Part shown: piece by piece, positions 53,392-63,721 of the stretch
How positions within the stretch are numbered: position 1 is the stretch's first letter
Layout of the letters: each line of letters begins with the position of its first letter
Assembly (NCBI GenBank): GCA_024281825.1
Contig: JAMWZY010000001.1
Location: 186,001 to 250,000 of the forward strand
DNA length: 64,000 nt
Reading direction: 5' to 3'
Origin: Nitrosomonas sp.
Lineage (GTDB): Bacteria; Pseudomonadota; Gammaproteobacteria; Burkholderiales; Nitrosomonadaceae
Notes under the pieces: model-generated
Told to the model about the DNA's origin: nothing
Seen by the model: the letters and a program-made list of their open reading frames with translations, nothing else
The model's database searches: none
Translations under genes and position numbers: made by a program

Positions 53392-54120
53392 TCAACTTGT
53401 TTGATGAAACATCATGCCAGCTCGCGACAAATCTTCAATAAAATCAATTTCACACCAACGATGACCCTGTATCGAACACGAATTAACCAAATGCTGTTTG
53501 GCTAATGCATCGATAATCGATAGATACCATGACTTCAGTTCAGCGGGATGACGCAACGCCGATTCGATTGCTTGGCAGAAAATTTTCGGGCCTTGTTCAC
53601 GAAAGTAGGTTAAACCAATGGACTCCGCATTGACCTGATGGGTTGGTACAATCTTGCTAACCTGTTTCACCCAACCGTCGGTATCCAACTGTACCTTCAT
53701 ATCATCCGCATCATAAACATCTTTAACATCGACACTCAGTGTAATAGGCACGGATTGCGAATTCAAGACCTTAGCCAAAAGCGCGGGTTCGATCAAAGTA
53801 TCGCCATTGAGCAATAAAAAATCGCCATTCATTTCGTGGCGAGCCACCCAACAACTGGCCAAATTATCTGCCACTTCAAAAAAAGGATTGAACAAGATAT
53901 GGATCTTATGATTCGCATAACGTTGTTGTATCAGCGCTTCAATTAAGGCTATTTGAAAGCCGGCAATAATAATAATCTCATCAGCTCCGACACTAAGCAA
54001 AGCATCAATTTGCCAAGCCAATACGGGTTTATCAGCAACAGCAAGCATGCATTTGGGCGTGTTCTCAGTCAAAGGAAGTAACCGTCTCCCTTGACCGGCA
54101 CTGAGTATAATGGCTTTCAT
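53392..54120 (-). CDS. LicC-like sugar-/choline-phosphate nucleotidyltransferase
   Basis: 242 residues. N-terminal nucleotide-binding AIILSAGQGRRLLPLTENTPKCML with the conserved Lys, LLNGDTLIEP with the metal-binding Asp, NPFFEVADNLASCW, and a C-terminal WCEIDFIEDL. The N-DNLASCW segment and EIDxxEDL resemble CTP:phosphocholine cytidylyltransferase (LicC) and phosphonate cytidylyltransferases more than sugar-nucleotide enzymes. Substrate is not certain. Translationally close to the HIT gene downstream. Confidence 0.82.
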   Translation of the reverse strand: MKAIILSAGQGRRLLPLTENTPKCMLAVADKPVLAWQIDALLSVGADEIIIIAGFQIALIEALIQQRYANHKIHILFNPFFEVADNLASCWVARHEMNGDFLLLNGDTLIEPALLAKVLNSQSVPITLSVDVKDVYDADDMKVQLDTDGWVKQVSKIVPTHQVNAESIGLTYFREQGPKIFCQAIESALRHPAELKSWYLSIIDALAKQHLVNSCSIQGHRWCEIDFIEDLSRAGMMFHQTS

Positions 54121-54164
54121 GTGGTTTTTGGCGATACGATGGCTTGGTTAGTCATGCCGCTATT

Positions 54165-55322
54165 TTAAACAGTAATGCTACTCATATGGCGTAATTCTGC
54201 AGCGATATATTGCGTTGCTTTCAGAAAATCCTCTACTTGCGTTAATGTGTTGCTGCGTCCTAAACTGACTCTCACTGCGCAACGAGCTAGCATCGGATCG
54301 ACCTGCATGGCGGCTAACACATGGCTTTGGCCTGGGTTGACACTGGAACATGCGGCTCCTGCAGCCACAGCAAATCCTGCTTTATCGAGTTTTACCACTA
54401 AAGTATCGCCTTCAATATCGGGTAATGCAAAATAACAGGTGTTGGTTACACGTGGAACCTCTGCGCCAAAAATTACAGCACCCAGTGCAAGTAACCCTTT
54501 TTCCAGATGTTCATGCAGTGGCAGGAGATGTCTTGTGGTTTCATCTAAGCGGGATTGCGCCAATTCACAGGCAGCGCCCAATCCGACAATGGCCGCTACA
54601 TTTTCCGTTCCCGAACGCAAGCCATTTTCATGGCCGCCGCCATAAATCAGTGGCCGGAGCATTAACCGTTTATCGACAATCAATGCAGCAGCACCTTTGG
54701 GGCCATAAATTTTATGTCCAGACAACGTCATGGCATGTACTTTCAATGCGGAAAAATTCACTGGAATTTTTCCAAATCCCTGAACCGCATCGGTATGCAT
54801 CATCGCACCCTGCGCGCGCGCCATGTCGGCAATGGATGAAACGTCCTGAATCACGCCGGTTTCATTGTTTACCAACATTACGGAAACCAACGCGGGTTTA
54901 TCGCGCTGCAGGAGTTTTTCCGCCGCTTCCACATCAACTTGCCCGGATGTATTAGTCGGGAACATATCGATATTCCATGGGTCGGTGGTTCGTTTCGATA
55001 ATGCCAACGTTGGCTTTAACACGCAGGGATGCTCGATAGCGCTGATAAGCATATTGGCGGGTTTCAAACTGTCGGCGGCGCCACGGATAAACAAATTATT
55101 AGCCTCCGATCCCCCGCTAGTGAAAATCACCTGCACGGGTTGTACGCCGACCGAGTCAGCGACTTGTTTACGTGCTTTATCAATAGCACGCCGCGCGGTT
55201 ATACCATAACTGTGCCGGCTGGACGCATTGCCAAAATTTTGTTGCAGGTAAGGCAGCATTGCTTCCAATACTGCATCATCAAGACGCGTTGTGGCATTGT
55301 GGTCAAAGTAGTTAAATTCCAT
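54165..55322 (-). CDS. cysteine desulfurase (NifS/IscS-like)
   Basis: 385 residues. PLP Lys204 in LSGHKIYGPKG; catalytic Cys325 in AAGAACSSVNPGQSHVL; FTSGGSEANN; HTDAVQGFGKI. The Cys loop is the extended IscS/NifS type. No iscU, iscR or nif genes follow in this window; instead it starts the run of lipid/nucleotide enzymes after a 44-bp gap. Supplies sulfur for Fe-S or thio-cofactors. Confidence 0.92.
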   Translation of the reverse strand: MEFNYFDHNATTRLDDAVLEAMLPYLQQNFGNASSRHSYGITARRAIDKARKQVADSVGVQPVQVIFTSGGSEANNLFIRGAADSLKPANMLISAIEHPCVLKPTLALSKRTTDPWNIDMFPTNTSGQVDVEAAEKLLQRDKPALVSVMLVNNETGVIQDVSSIADMARAQGAMMHTDAVQGFGKIPVNFSALKVHAMTLSGHKIYGPKGAAALIVDKRLMLRPLIYGGGHENGLRSGTENVAAIVGLGAACELAQSRLDETTRHLLPLHEHLEKGLLALGAVIFGAEVPRVTNTCYFALPDIEGDTLVVKLDKAGFAVAAGAACSSVNPGQSHVLAAMQVDPMLARCAVRVSLGRSNTLTQVEDFLKATQYIAAELRHMSSITV

Positions 55323-55892
55323 TAGTTCACAAGTCTATTTACTGAATAAGCGATAATGCGATTTTAATGGGTATTTCTGTTGGCAGGCATGAAATTAATT
55401 ACAGTACTTATCGTTATATCACTGCTTCTGTTATGACACTGGTTACTGATCGATTTTCCGCATTTTGAATCAACATGGCCAAATCATTTCTCATGAAACG
55501 CTTGCTGAGCATTGCAATTCAATGGACTCGGCCCCGGTGATTAGTGGAAATGTAGTTTATGATCGAGGAATTATGCCCAGGAAGGAACACATTGGTGGTT
55601 CTCAGAAGAAAAGGAAGTCGCTATTTAAATGACAGCGTTTCATTGATTCTCACGATTATGAGAAATTTAGAACCAGAAAATGAGCAGAATTGCGTATTAT
55701 TAGCTATGCGGCTATCCACAACGAAAAACAAACGCAGTCAACATTGAAATCTGAGTGTTTGTTTTACAGAAAGATTACTCAAGAATGTGTCCGGTCTTAG
55801 TTGACCATTACACTATGAATGGCCTCGGTTTTAATGGTACGACCTTATAAAAACAGAGCCTTTGAACATATATAATCGTAAGGAGAAATGTA
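55323..55892. other. 570-bp intergenic region, no clear gene
   Basis: It contains fragmentary frames: a signal-like MKLITVLIVISLLLL that stops after 15 codons (from 55389), and a 62-codon frame at 55559 with no recognisable content. TGTCCGGTCTTAGTTGACCA near 55789 looks like the end of some transposable elements, so this may be IS debris; no transposase was identified. AAGGAG for the next gene lies near its 3' end. Confidence 0.4.
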
Positions 55893-58769
55893 ATGCCAGA
55901 TCCAACTTTTAACAATGCCGTAGCCAATCCGTTTGGAATGGACGATCCTATTTATGTGGATATCGATGGCGATAGTGATCTAGACGCGTTTGTTGGCGAC
56001 AAATTTTACAAAAATACCGGCAGTAAAACCAATCCCGTATTTGCAACGCCTGTTTCCAAGGCATTCGGACTCGCATTACCGAGCATGGCAAATGGGGGAG
56101 GATCGGCGTTCTCGGATATCGATGGCGATGGGGACCTGGATGCCTTCACCGGAACTTATGAAGGACAGATACTCTTTTATCGAAATACCGGAACATTCAG
56201 CAAGCCGTCGTTTGCAGCGGCATTAGAAAATCCTTTTGGTTTGAGCAATACGTCGTCTCCATCGAGTGCTCCTACTCTCGTAGATATCGATGGTGATGGC
56301 GATTTGGATATGTTTTCCGGTAGTCGAGGTTCTATCGATTTCTTTAAAAATACCGGTACTGCAACGAATCCTGTTTTTGCAAAATCAGTCGCTGATCCCT
56401 TTGGTATTACCTCATACTCCGGTTACAAAACGCCTACTTTTGTCGATATCGATGGGGATGGTGATCAAGACCTTTTTATTCAAAAAGATCATTATCAGTT
56501 CAATGGAATAGAGTTCTACAGAAATATTGGCACGGCGAGTAATCCACTTTTTTATCGGGATACACCGACCCGGTTTGGACTCTCGTATGGTGACAATTAC
56601 GAGAACGTGACTTTTGCCGATATCGATGGCGACCATGATATGGATGCCTTTGTCGGCTCGGTGTTTTATCAGAATTCAGGTGCGGCTATTAATTTCCCTG
56701 ATTTCACAACATTTATAGGCAAGTTCGGAATCAACGATGAAGCTTTGACTAGGTCACCAGCACCTGCTTTCGTGGATATCGATGGGGATGGGGATATGGA
56801 TGCGTTTATTGGTCTCGGCTATGATGACAACGACCCTGCCGCAACAGGAAATGTGCTGTTTTACAAAAACATCGGCACAAAGGATCACGCTTCATTTGCA
56901 TCTGCCGTCAAAAATCCCTTTGGTTTGAAAGATGCAGGAGAGGACGCCATGCCCACCTTCGTCGATATCGATGGCGATCACGATATGGATGCTTTCATCA
57001 GCAATGCGGCTGGGAATACGCTGTTTTTCAAAAATACGGGTACCATTACCAACCCCACTTTTGCGGCCCCAACCACGAATCCCTTTGGTTTAGTCAAAGT
57101 CAGCGGTGGTTCTGATGCAACATTCGTGGATATCGATGGAGATGGCGATTCGGATGCGTTTATCGGCAACCTGTATTTTAAAAATATGGGCACTCAGACA
57201 AACGCTAAATTCAGCACACCAGTAACCGACCCTTTCGGGCTGGGCGTATCGCCAGATTTTTTGGATATCGATCATGATGGGGATTTCGATGCCATCTCTG
57301 GAAGTACGCTGTTTCTCAATCAAGGTAATGCTACCAATCCTGTGTTTCCAGTTGATGGGGTCGATCTTTATAGTCTGGATCGATACGGATATCGCATATC
57401 CATGAGTAGCCGTAGTTTTGTCGATATCGATGGGGATGGGGATTTCGATACCTATATGACATTCAACTATGTGTATGACCGCTACTACCCATTTGGTGGT
57501 TTTTTTGCCAACAACGAAGCTCCCAATGTTACCAATCTGGCAACGCCTGAACAGTATACAAAAGGTGCTCCGCTAAATTTGCAAAATATCATTGTCGAAG
57601 ATTCAGACAGCGCTGACATCATCACAGTCACACTCAAGCTATCCAATGTGGCTGTGGGCAAGTTGAGCACTGCTACGTCTGGGACCGTCACGTCAACTTT
57701 CAATGCAACCACAGGAATGTGGACTGCATCGGGTAAATTGGCCAATGTGAATACGCTGCTGGCTGACTTGCAATTCATTCCAGCTAATAATGGAACTGAT
57801 AATTTCACTGTCACGGCAACGGTTTCGGATAACCAGGCGGCACCGCTGGTGGCGATAAAATCTTTTATAATCCCAGGCTCTTCATTGTTGAATGCAACCG
57901 CTGGTAACAATATCCTAATTGGAACAACGGGTAATGATACGGTCACTTATGCTTCGGCTACCGGTCCGGTGACCGTATCATTGAATATCGCAACTGCACA
58001 AAATACTGTCAACTCTGGTATGGATCAATTGATCGGCATCGACAATCTGATCGGTAGTAAATTCAATGATCGCTTGACCGGAGATAGCGACGACAATGTC
58101 ATTCAAGGCGGTGCGGGTAACGATACCATTCGTGGCTGGTCAGGTGCTGATGCGATGCTGGGTGGTACAGGTAATGATACCTACTATGTCGAGAATGCCG
58201 GAGATGTTGTCACTGAACAGTTCAATGCGGGAACTGACCTCGTCAGCAGTAATCTTTCCTATACGCTGGGGCTTAATTTAGAAAACCTTACGTTGACGGG
58301 ACCCAATGCAATTAATGGGGTCGGAAATGAACTCAATAACAAGATTATCGGTAACGCTGCTAATAATTTTCTCAATGGTGATGCAGGCTCCGATATCTTG
58401 AAGGCAGGTAATGGAGATGATTACCTCAATGGCGGTTCTGGTAAAGATACCCTGACCGGGGGCGCTGGTAAAGACACTTTCTTCATCGGCTCAAAAGATG
58501 CCTTTGACACGATCACTGATTTCAACGTGACAGGTGGCGATATCATTAAGTTGGATGGCGATGTTTTCACATCTCTGAGTTGGGATGAATTGGCCAACGA
58601 ACAGTTCCGAGTCGGATCCAAGGCGCTTGATAGCAATGATTTCATCATTTATAACAAGACTACTGGCGCGATTCTTTATGATGCCGATGGCAGTGGTACG
58701 GGTGCTGCGCTGCAAATCGCCAAGGTAGGTATCGGACTTGCATTAACGAATACAGATTTTTTTGTGTAA
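55893..58769 (+). CDS. large FG-GAP/VCBS and RTX protein, type I secreted
   Basis: 958 residues, no Sec signal. Residues 1-540 hold about eleven FG-GAP/VCBS-type repeats with calcium loops (FVDIDGDGDMDAFIGN then LFYKNTGT). A cadherin-like or Ig module (about 545-670) comes next, then RTX repeats (GGAGNDTIRGWSGADAMLGGTGNDTYYV) and a C-terminal type I secretion domain very similar to that of the 7683 protein (IIYNKTTGAILYDADGSG). AAGGAG is upstream. Strongly suggests a calcium-dependent adhesin or surface-layer protein. Confidence 0.9.
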   Translation: MPDPTFNNAVANPFGMDDPIYVDIDGDSDLDAFVGDKFYKNTGSKTNPVFATPVSKAFGLALPSMANGGGSAFSDIDGDGDLDAFTGTYEGQILFYRNTGTFSKPSFAAALENPFGLSNTSSPSSAPTLVDIDGDGDLDMFSGSRGSIDFFKNTGTATNPVFAKSVADPFGITSYSGYKTPTFVDIDGDGDQDLFIQKDHYQFNGIEFYRNIGTASNPLFYRDTPTRFGLSYGDNYENVTFADIDGDHDMDAFVGSVFYQNSGAAINFPDFTTFIGKFGINDEALTRSPAPAFVDIDGDGDMDAFIGLGYDDNDPAATGNVLFYKNIGTKDHASFASAVKNPFGLKDAGEDAMPTFVDIDGDHDMDAFISNAAGNTLFFKNTGTITNPTFAAPTTNPFGLVKVSGGSDATFVDIDGDGDSDAFIGNLYFKNMGTQTNAKFSTPVTDPFGLGVSPDFLDIDHDGDFDAISGSTLFLNQGNATNPVFPVDGVDLYSLDRYGYRISMSSRSFVDIDGDGDFDTYMTFNYVYDRYYPFGGFFANNEAPNVTNLATPEQYTKGAPLNLQNIIVEDSDSADIITVTLKLSNVAVGKLSTATSGTVTSTFNATTGMWTASGKLANVNTLLADLQFIPANNGTDNFTVTATVSDNQAAPLVAIKSFIIPGSSLLNATAGNNILIGTTGNDTVTYASATGPVTVSLNIATAQNTVNSGMDQLIGIDNLIGSKFNDRLTGDSDDNVIQGGAGNDTIRGWSGADAMLGGTGNDTYYVENAGDVVTEQFNAGTDLVSSNLSYTLGLNLENLTLTGPNAINGVGNELNNKIIGNAANNFLNGDAGSDILKAGNGDDYLNGGSGKDTLTGGAGKDTFFIGSKDAFDTITDFNVTGGDIIKLDGDVFTSLSWDELANEQFRVGSKALDSNDFIIYNKTTGAILYDADGSGTGAALQIAKVGIGLALTNTDFFV

Positions 58770-58786
58770 TAATTCTTGAAGATAAT

Positions 58787-58838
58787 CACGGGAAAATGAT
58801 GCGGATGTTCAGCCGAAACGTTTTCCCGTGGTTTTTTG
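58787..58838. terminator. intrinsic terminator between the RTX gene and fliE
   Basis: CACGGGAAAA (58787-58796) pairs perfectly with TTTTCCCGTG (58821-58830), followed by GTTTTTTGATT. It lies between the convergent genes. Confidence 0.85.
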
Positions 58839-58839
58839 A

Positions 58840-59163
58840 TTAAACCTGCATGTTCATAACTTCTTGATAAGCAGAAACCAATTTATTGCGAACTTGCACC
58901 ATAGATTGAAATGAGACATTAGCTTTCTGCAATGAAATCATCACCTCATGCAAATCGATGTTAGGCTGATCGCTAATAAATTGCTCGCTTAACGCATCTG
59001 CTTTTTTCTGAGCACTGTTGATTTGATTAATTGCAGACTCCAATTTTTCAGAAAAATCAACTTTCATTACACCGTCGGTGCCTGCGCCCTTCTTGACTCC
59101 TGAAGCTAAGGCTGAAGTTGATTGTAGTTGTTGAAGAATATTGTCAATAGCTGATTTATCCAT
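58840..59163 (-). CDS. fliE: flagellar hook-basal body protein FliE
   Basis: 107 residues from ATG 59163, supported by AGAGG 7 nt upstream; 59184 is less likely. The conserved C-terminus VSFQSMVQVRNKLVSAYQEVMNMQV and the internal LHEVMISLQKAN are diagnostic of FliE, the MS-ring/rod junction. It follows the response regulator gene by about 47 bp on the same strand. Confidence 0.93.
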   Translation of the reverse strand: MDKSAIDNILQQLQSTSALASGVKKGAGTDGVMKVDFSEKLESAINQINSAQKKADALSEQFISDQPNIDLHEVMISLQKANVSFQSMVQVRNKLVSAYQEVMNMQV

Positions 59164-59210
59164 AGCTTGCCTCTCTACATGCAAAACTTATCAATTCATT
59201 CATCACAGAC

Positions 59211-60533
59211 TTAATTTTCTTGATTGATCAAACGGTACTGTTGCAATTTATATCGCAGCGTTCTTTCAGAAATTCCCAGTTTTTTAACGGCCAATTTGCG
59301 CGAACCATTAACAGAAGCTAATGTTTCAAGAATATGTTTGCGCTCGAGCGATCTCATATCCTGAGAAGGTTCCTCTGTACATTTTTCGTTCTTCAGTGGA
59401 TAAAGCTTATTCTCGGGTAAATGAATATGCTCTATGTCGATTTCATCGGTTGCCAAAATCATGGCGCGTTGTATGACATTTTCTAATTCACGGATATTCC
59501 CAGGCCAGGAATACTGAGTCAATTTTTCCATAGCTTCATCTGTGATTCGAAAAAGTGGTTGATCGTTTTTCTGAGCATTTTCCCCTATCATTTTGAGCAC
59601 CAGCGGTTCAATATCCAACGGGCGTTCTCTTAATGATGGAATTTCTATCGGAAACACATTGAGTCGATAATATAAATCTTCTCGGAATTGGCCATTTTTA
59701 ACCATTATCGGCATATCGCGATTTGAGGTTGCTAAAACTCGAATGTCGAGTTTGATCATTTTATGTCCACCAACTCTTTCAACTTCTCTTTCTTGGAGTA
59801 CTCTCAGTAATTTCGCTTGTAATTCTAATGGCATTTCGGAAATTTCATCCAATAATAGAGTTCCCCCTTCGGCTTGCTCAAACTTTCCTGGCTGTGCTTG
59901 TGTTGCTCCGGTAAATGCGCCTTTTTCATAACCAAATAATGTAGCTTCAAGCAGATTCTCCGGGATAGCTGCACAATTAATAGCCACAAAAGGCCGTGAC
60001 GCACGCAGAGAATGTCGATGAATATAATGAGCAATGACTTCTTTGCCACACCCACTTTCACCCGTCAACATAACAGTCGCTGGTGATTTTGCAACACGCT
60101 TGGCAAGCGATAGCAACGCTCGGGTTTTTGGATCATTGGCAATTACTGAACTATCTTGATCGGATTCTGACAACGCATAGCGTTTAATATAGACAAGCAA
60201 GCTATCCGGATCAAAAGGCTTAAGTAGATAGTCACAAGCGCCTGTACGCATTGCAGTTATCGCTTTGTCGATTTCCCGATAAGCTGTCATGAGTAACACG
60301 GGCAACTCAGGACTCAAAGATTTAATTTTCTTTAACAGCGTCAATCCATCCATTGGTTTCATCTGGACATCGCTGACCACCATTCCAATTTGTTGTGTTT
60401 GGATTACAATCAGTGCATCATGGCCGTTTGCAGCCGCGACTGCTTGATAACCCGACAATTTGATGGTGGCGCAAACCGCTTCAAGCAAATCCTGATCGTC
60501 TTCGACGACTAAAATAGGCAATGTTTTTTGCAT
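59211..60533 (-). CDS. fleR: sigma-54-dependent flagellar response regulator (FleR/FlrC-like)
   Basis: 440 residues. Receiver domain with Asp55 (VVSDVQMKP), AAA+ domain with GESGCGKE and the sigma-54-contact loop GAFTGA (EKGAFTGATQAQPGKFEQAEGG), and a C-terminal Fis-type HTH (NGSRKLAVKKLGISERTLRYKL). It forms a two-component pair with the histidine kinase whose stop is 4 bp upstream, and activates sigma-54 flagellar genes in homologous systems. Confidence 0.92.
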   Translation of the reverse strand: MQKTLPILVVEDDQDLLEAVCATIKLSGYQAVAAANGHDALIVIQTQQIGMVVSDVQMKPMDGLTLLKKIKSLSPELPVLLMTAYREIDKAITAMRTGACDYLLKPFDPDSLLVYIKRYALSESDQDSSVIANDPKTRALLSLAKRVAKSPATVMLTGESGCGKEVIAHYIHRHSLRASRPFVAINCAAIPENLLEATLFGYEKGAFTGATQAQPGKFEQAEGGTLLLDEISEMPLELQAKLLRVLQEREVERVGGHKMIKLDIRVLATSNRDMPIMVKNGQFREDLYYRLNVFPIEIPSLRERPLDIEPLVLKMIGENAQKNDQPLFRITDEAMEKLTQYSWPGNIRELENVIQRAMILATDEIDIEHIHLPENKLYPLKNEKCTEEPSQDMRSLERKHILETLASVNGSRKLAVKKLGISERTLRYKLQQYRLINQEN

Positions 60534-60537
60534 ACGA

Positions 60538-61743
60538 TCAATCCTGTTGAGTTCTTGGTATCGTTACAACAAATTCGCTGCCATTATCCGATGGCGAGTT
60601 AACACAAACCACCCCATTCATGGACTGAATGACACCGCGAACAATGGCCAACCCTAATCCAGTACCCTCCTGCCGCGTAGTATAAAATGGCTCAAATACC
60701 CTATTTTGGTCGACATCATCGATTCCCGGACCATAGTCTCGAACACTCAATACCAGCATATCCTTTTTCAAGCCGCTGGTTAGTGTGATTAAATCGCCTG
60801 AGGCAGATACTTGCATAGCGTTTTCCAGCAAGCTGATCATTGCACCAAATAACGCTTGGTAATCGGCTAATAAATATTCCCCTTTGCTATGATCATGGAC
60901 TGTCAAATGCATATGACGTAGTGTTAATTGTGGCTCGATGACTTGTTGTAATTCAGACAGCAAATAACTGATCGAAAACCTTTCAAGCTGGGTAGTTTCG
61001 CCTTTGACAAAACGCAGCATATCTTTAGTTAATTGCTCTAAGCGATGCAAGCGTTCAACCGTTTTATCGGCAAAACCTTTCCGCACATCGGGTGTTAAGT
61101 TATCGTTACCTAAATGTGTTGCATATAACAGTGCTGTCGCCAGCGGAGTACGTAATTGATGCGCAAGATTTGCAGCCATCTCTCCCATCGCAGTTAAGCG
61201 TTGATTCCTTCTAATCTTTTCCTGTATTGCATAAGATTCGGTAATATCATTTAGCAATAAAATTTGCCTATTTTCGCAATCCATTAAACTGCTCAGAATG
61301 CGAATACGTAACTGCTGCTTTGCTTCGCTCGGTTGCAAATACCATTCATTCATTACTTTAGTTGGCTTTAACCGCTGTGCAACGATATCTTGCCACTGCA
61401 GGTGCAGTAGGGGCTCTCCAAGAATTTGCAACGCCGCCGGGTTGACTTGTTCGATGCTTCCTTGAGCGGTTAATGCGATGACTCCGCCTGGGAGTGCATT
61501 TAATAGAAAGCTCAGTTGATTGGATATATTCTCTTTTTCTAAGAGTTGTTTACGCAATTCTCCATTGGCTAATGCTAGTTCATGCGTCAATTGTGCAACT
61601 TGATGTTGCAATTCCTGATACACGCCGGAAAGTTGTTCCGATGCTTCATTAAATGCAGCAAAAGCAATCTGTAGTTGCTGTTGATCGGTCGCCATTGAAT
61701 CTTTGTTTGATTTAAATTGATTGTGCACAAAATTTACTGACAA
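60538..61743 (-). CDS. fleS: flagellar sensor histidine kinase (FleS/FlrB-like)
   Basis: 401 residues, soluble (no membrane helices). Coiled-coil start (about 20-75), PAS domain (75-175), dimerisation/H box ANLAHQLRTPL with His195, then N box LLENAMQVSASGD and G boxes GPGIDDVDQ, TRQEGTGLGLAIV. This is the cytoplasmic kinase that controls FleR/FlrC. Divergent from fliF. Confidence 0.9.
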   Translation of the reverse strand: MSVNFVHNQFKSNKDSMATDQQQLQIAFAAFNEASEQLSGVYQELQHQVAQLTHELALANGELRKQLLEKENISNQLSFLLNALPGGVIALTAQGSIEQVNPAALQILGEPLLHLQWQDIVAQRLKPTKVMNEWYLQPSEAKQQLRIRILSSLMDCENRQILLLNDITESYAIQEKIRRNQRLTAMGEMAANLAHQLRTPLATALLYATHLGNDNLTPDVRKGFADKTVERLHRLEQLTKDMLRFVKGETTQLERFSISYLLSELQQVIEPQLTLRHMHLTVHDHSKGEYLLADYQALFGAMISLLENAMQVSASGDLITLTSGLKKDMLVLSVRDYGPGIDDVDQNRVFEPFYTTRQEGTGLGLAIVRGVIQSMNGVVCVNSPSDNGSEFVVTIPRTQQD

Positions 61744-61978
61744 TTATTCAAAATGATCGCTAGCTTACCTTTATTCATACACCAACAATGACTGAAATAA
61801 GGCATGCAAATCTATTTTATTCAAGCATTCGTAATGCTTAGAATTATCCATAATCATCATTCATAAGAATCTGTGTTGTAAGCAGAAATAATTTTATTGC
61901 TGCCTGAGCGTATATTTTTATACGAAACACTCATCAGAATAATTGATTGAACTTTGAAAGTAATTAGGAGAACAGTTC

Positions 61979-63721
61979 GTGGCGACAGTTCCGGACGAAA
62001 CTAATGCAACGAAAAAAACAGCAGCGGCGTCAATGAGCACAACGGCATTCAAATTGGAGCAATTGCGTCAATTGTCAAACCAAAAGAAAATTGGTCTGAT
62101 ATTGTCTTTGGCCGCAGTGATTGCGCTCATTATTGGCGGTTTGATGTGGAGTCAATCTCCTGAATATCGTGTGTTATATAACAATGTATCGGATCAGGAT
62201 GGTTCCAGCATTATTGCTGCTTTGCAACAAATGAACGTGTCCTATAAGTTCTCTGAACATGGCGGTACCATATTAGTCCCGGAAAGACACATCCATGAAG
62301 TGCGTCTGAAATTGGCTGGTCAGGGATTGCCAAAAGGTAGTCTGCCGGGTTTCGAGATTATGGAAAACCAAAAGTTTGGTTCCAGTCAGTTTCTAGAGCA
62401 AATCAATTACCAACGTGCCTTAGAAGGTGAACTTGCACGCTCGGTACAGTCACTCTCTGCGGTACAAAGCGCTCGCGTACATTTAGCTATGCCTAAGCCA
62501 TCGGTTTTTTCAAGGGATAAGCAACAGCCAAGTGTATCAGTACTCGTTAATTTATACCCAGGTAGGATTCTCGCTGTGGAACAAGTCAGTGCCATTGTGC
62601 ATTTGATGTCGAGCAGCGTACCAAATTTACCTGTAAAGAATGTAACCATTGTTGACCAGAATGGTAATTTATTGAGTACACCTAACGATGCCAAACAAGA
62701 TACACGTTTTGATGCTAAACAGCTTGAGTACATTAAAGAGCTTGAAGAAGGTTATATTCGCCGCATTGAAGCAATATTGGCACCGATCACCGGTGCTAGC
62801 AATGTACGTGCTCAAGTTGCTGCTGATTTGGATTTTTCTCATATTGAACGCGCTGAAGAAATCTATCGCCCCAATAATAACGAGACAGAAGGGGCGTCAA
62901 TCCGTAGCCAACAAACCCATGAATCCGTCGCTACTGGTTCTAAATTCGATGGCGGAATTCCAGGTGCACTATCCAATCGACCCCCTGAAAATGCTACTGC
63001 GCCTATTGAAGTAGATAAAAAGAAAAAGGGAGAACCGGCTTCTGAAGGTGACGATGAAAAAAACAAGAAGGAGCCTCCTATCCCAACTGACAAGAAAAAG
63101 GAATCGACCACAAACTATGAAGTCGACAAAACAGTACAGCACACCAAGCAATCAACGGGAAACATCAAACGCTTAACAGCAGCAGTGGTGGTAAATTATC
63201 GCAAGAAGGTCGATGAGAACGGTGAAATCACATATGAAGCGCTCAGTGCAGACGAACTCAAAGAAATTAACAATCTGGTAAAAGAAGCGATGGGATTTAA
63301 CGAAAAACGTGGAGACTCTTTGACTGTAACTAATAGTGTATTTTCGGATCACGATGTGAGCTCGGATATCGTCTTCTGGAAAGACCCCGAAAATATTATG
63401 CTTGCAAAAGATTTTGGCAAACAGTTTTTAGTATTCGCGTTAGTATTATTTTTCTTTCTTAAGATTTTACGGCCATTCCTAAAAAGCTTGGAGCCAGCAT
63501 CTGCCGTTCCAGCATTAACTAATAGCGGTGCGATGAGTACGTCAGCAGAAGCAGTCAGTATAGGGCCGGATGGACAACCCCTTCCTGAGCAAGCTACAAG
63601 TCCAGCTATGCTTGCGATTCAAAAATCGATCTATGAAGAAAACCTGAAGCAAGCAAAGAAACTAGCTTTGGAAGAACCCGTTATCGTTGCCAACGTTGTT
63701 AAAGATTGGATTTCAAAATAA
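61979..63721 (+). CDS. fliF: flagellar MS-ring protein FliF
   Basis: 580 residues, GTG start with AGGAG 8 nt upstream. N-terminal transmembrane helix (about 39-58), YscJ/FliF ring motifs (PEYRVLYNNVSDQDGSSIIA, MNVSYKFSEHGGTILVP, YQRALEGELARSVQSLSAV), a low-complexity Lys/Glu-rich insert (about 335-380), a second transmembrane helix (about 482-502) and a C-terminal FliG-binding end. Overlaps fliG at TAATG. Confidence 0.95.
   Translation: MATVPDETNATKKTAAASMSTTAFKLEQLRQLSNQKKIGLILSLAAVIALIIGGLMWSQSPEYRVLYNNVSDQDGSSIIAALQQMNVSYKFSEHGGTILVPERHIHEVRLKLAGQGLPKGSLPGFEIMENQKFGSSQFLEQINYQRALEGELARSVQSLSAVQSARVHLAMPKPSVFSRDKQQPSVSVLVNLYPGRILAVEQVSAIVHLMSSSVPNLPVKNVTIVDQNGNLLSTPNDAKQDTRFDAKQLEYIKELEEGYIRRIEAILAPITGASNVRAQVAADLDFSHIERAEEIYRPNNNETEGASIRSQQTHESVATGSKFDGGIPGALSNRPPENATAPIEVDKKKKGEPASEGDDEKNKKEPPIPTDKKKESTTNYEVDKTVQHTKQSTGNIKRLTAAVVVNYRKKVDENGEITYEALSADELKEINNLVKEAMGFNEKRGDSLTVTNSVFSDHDVSSDIVFWKDPENIMLAKDFGKQFLVFALVLFFFLKILRPFLKSLEPASAVPALTNSGAMSTSAEAVSIGPDGQPLPEQATSPAMLAIQKSIYEENLKQAKKLALEEPVIVANVVKDWISK

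Noticed and set aside
55559..55747. 62-codon frame upstream of the large FG-GAP/RTX gene
   Set aside because: No RBS and no recognisable domain; neighbouring frames are broken, so it is more likely debris.
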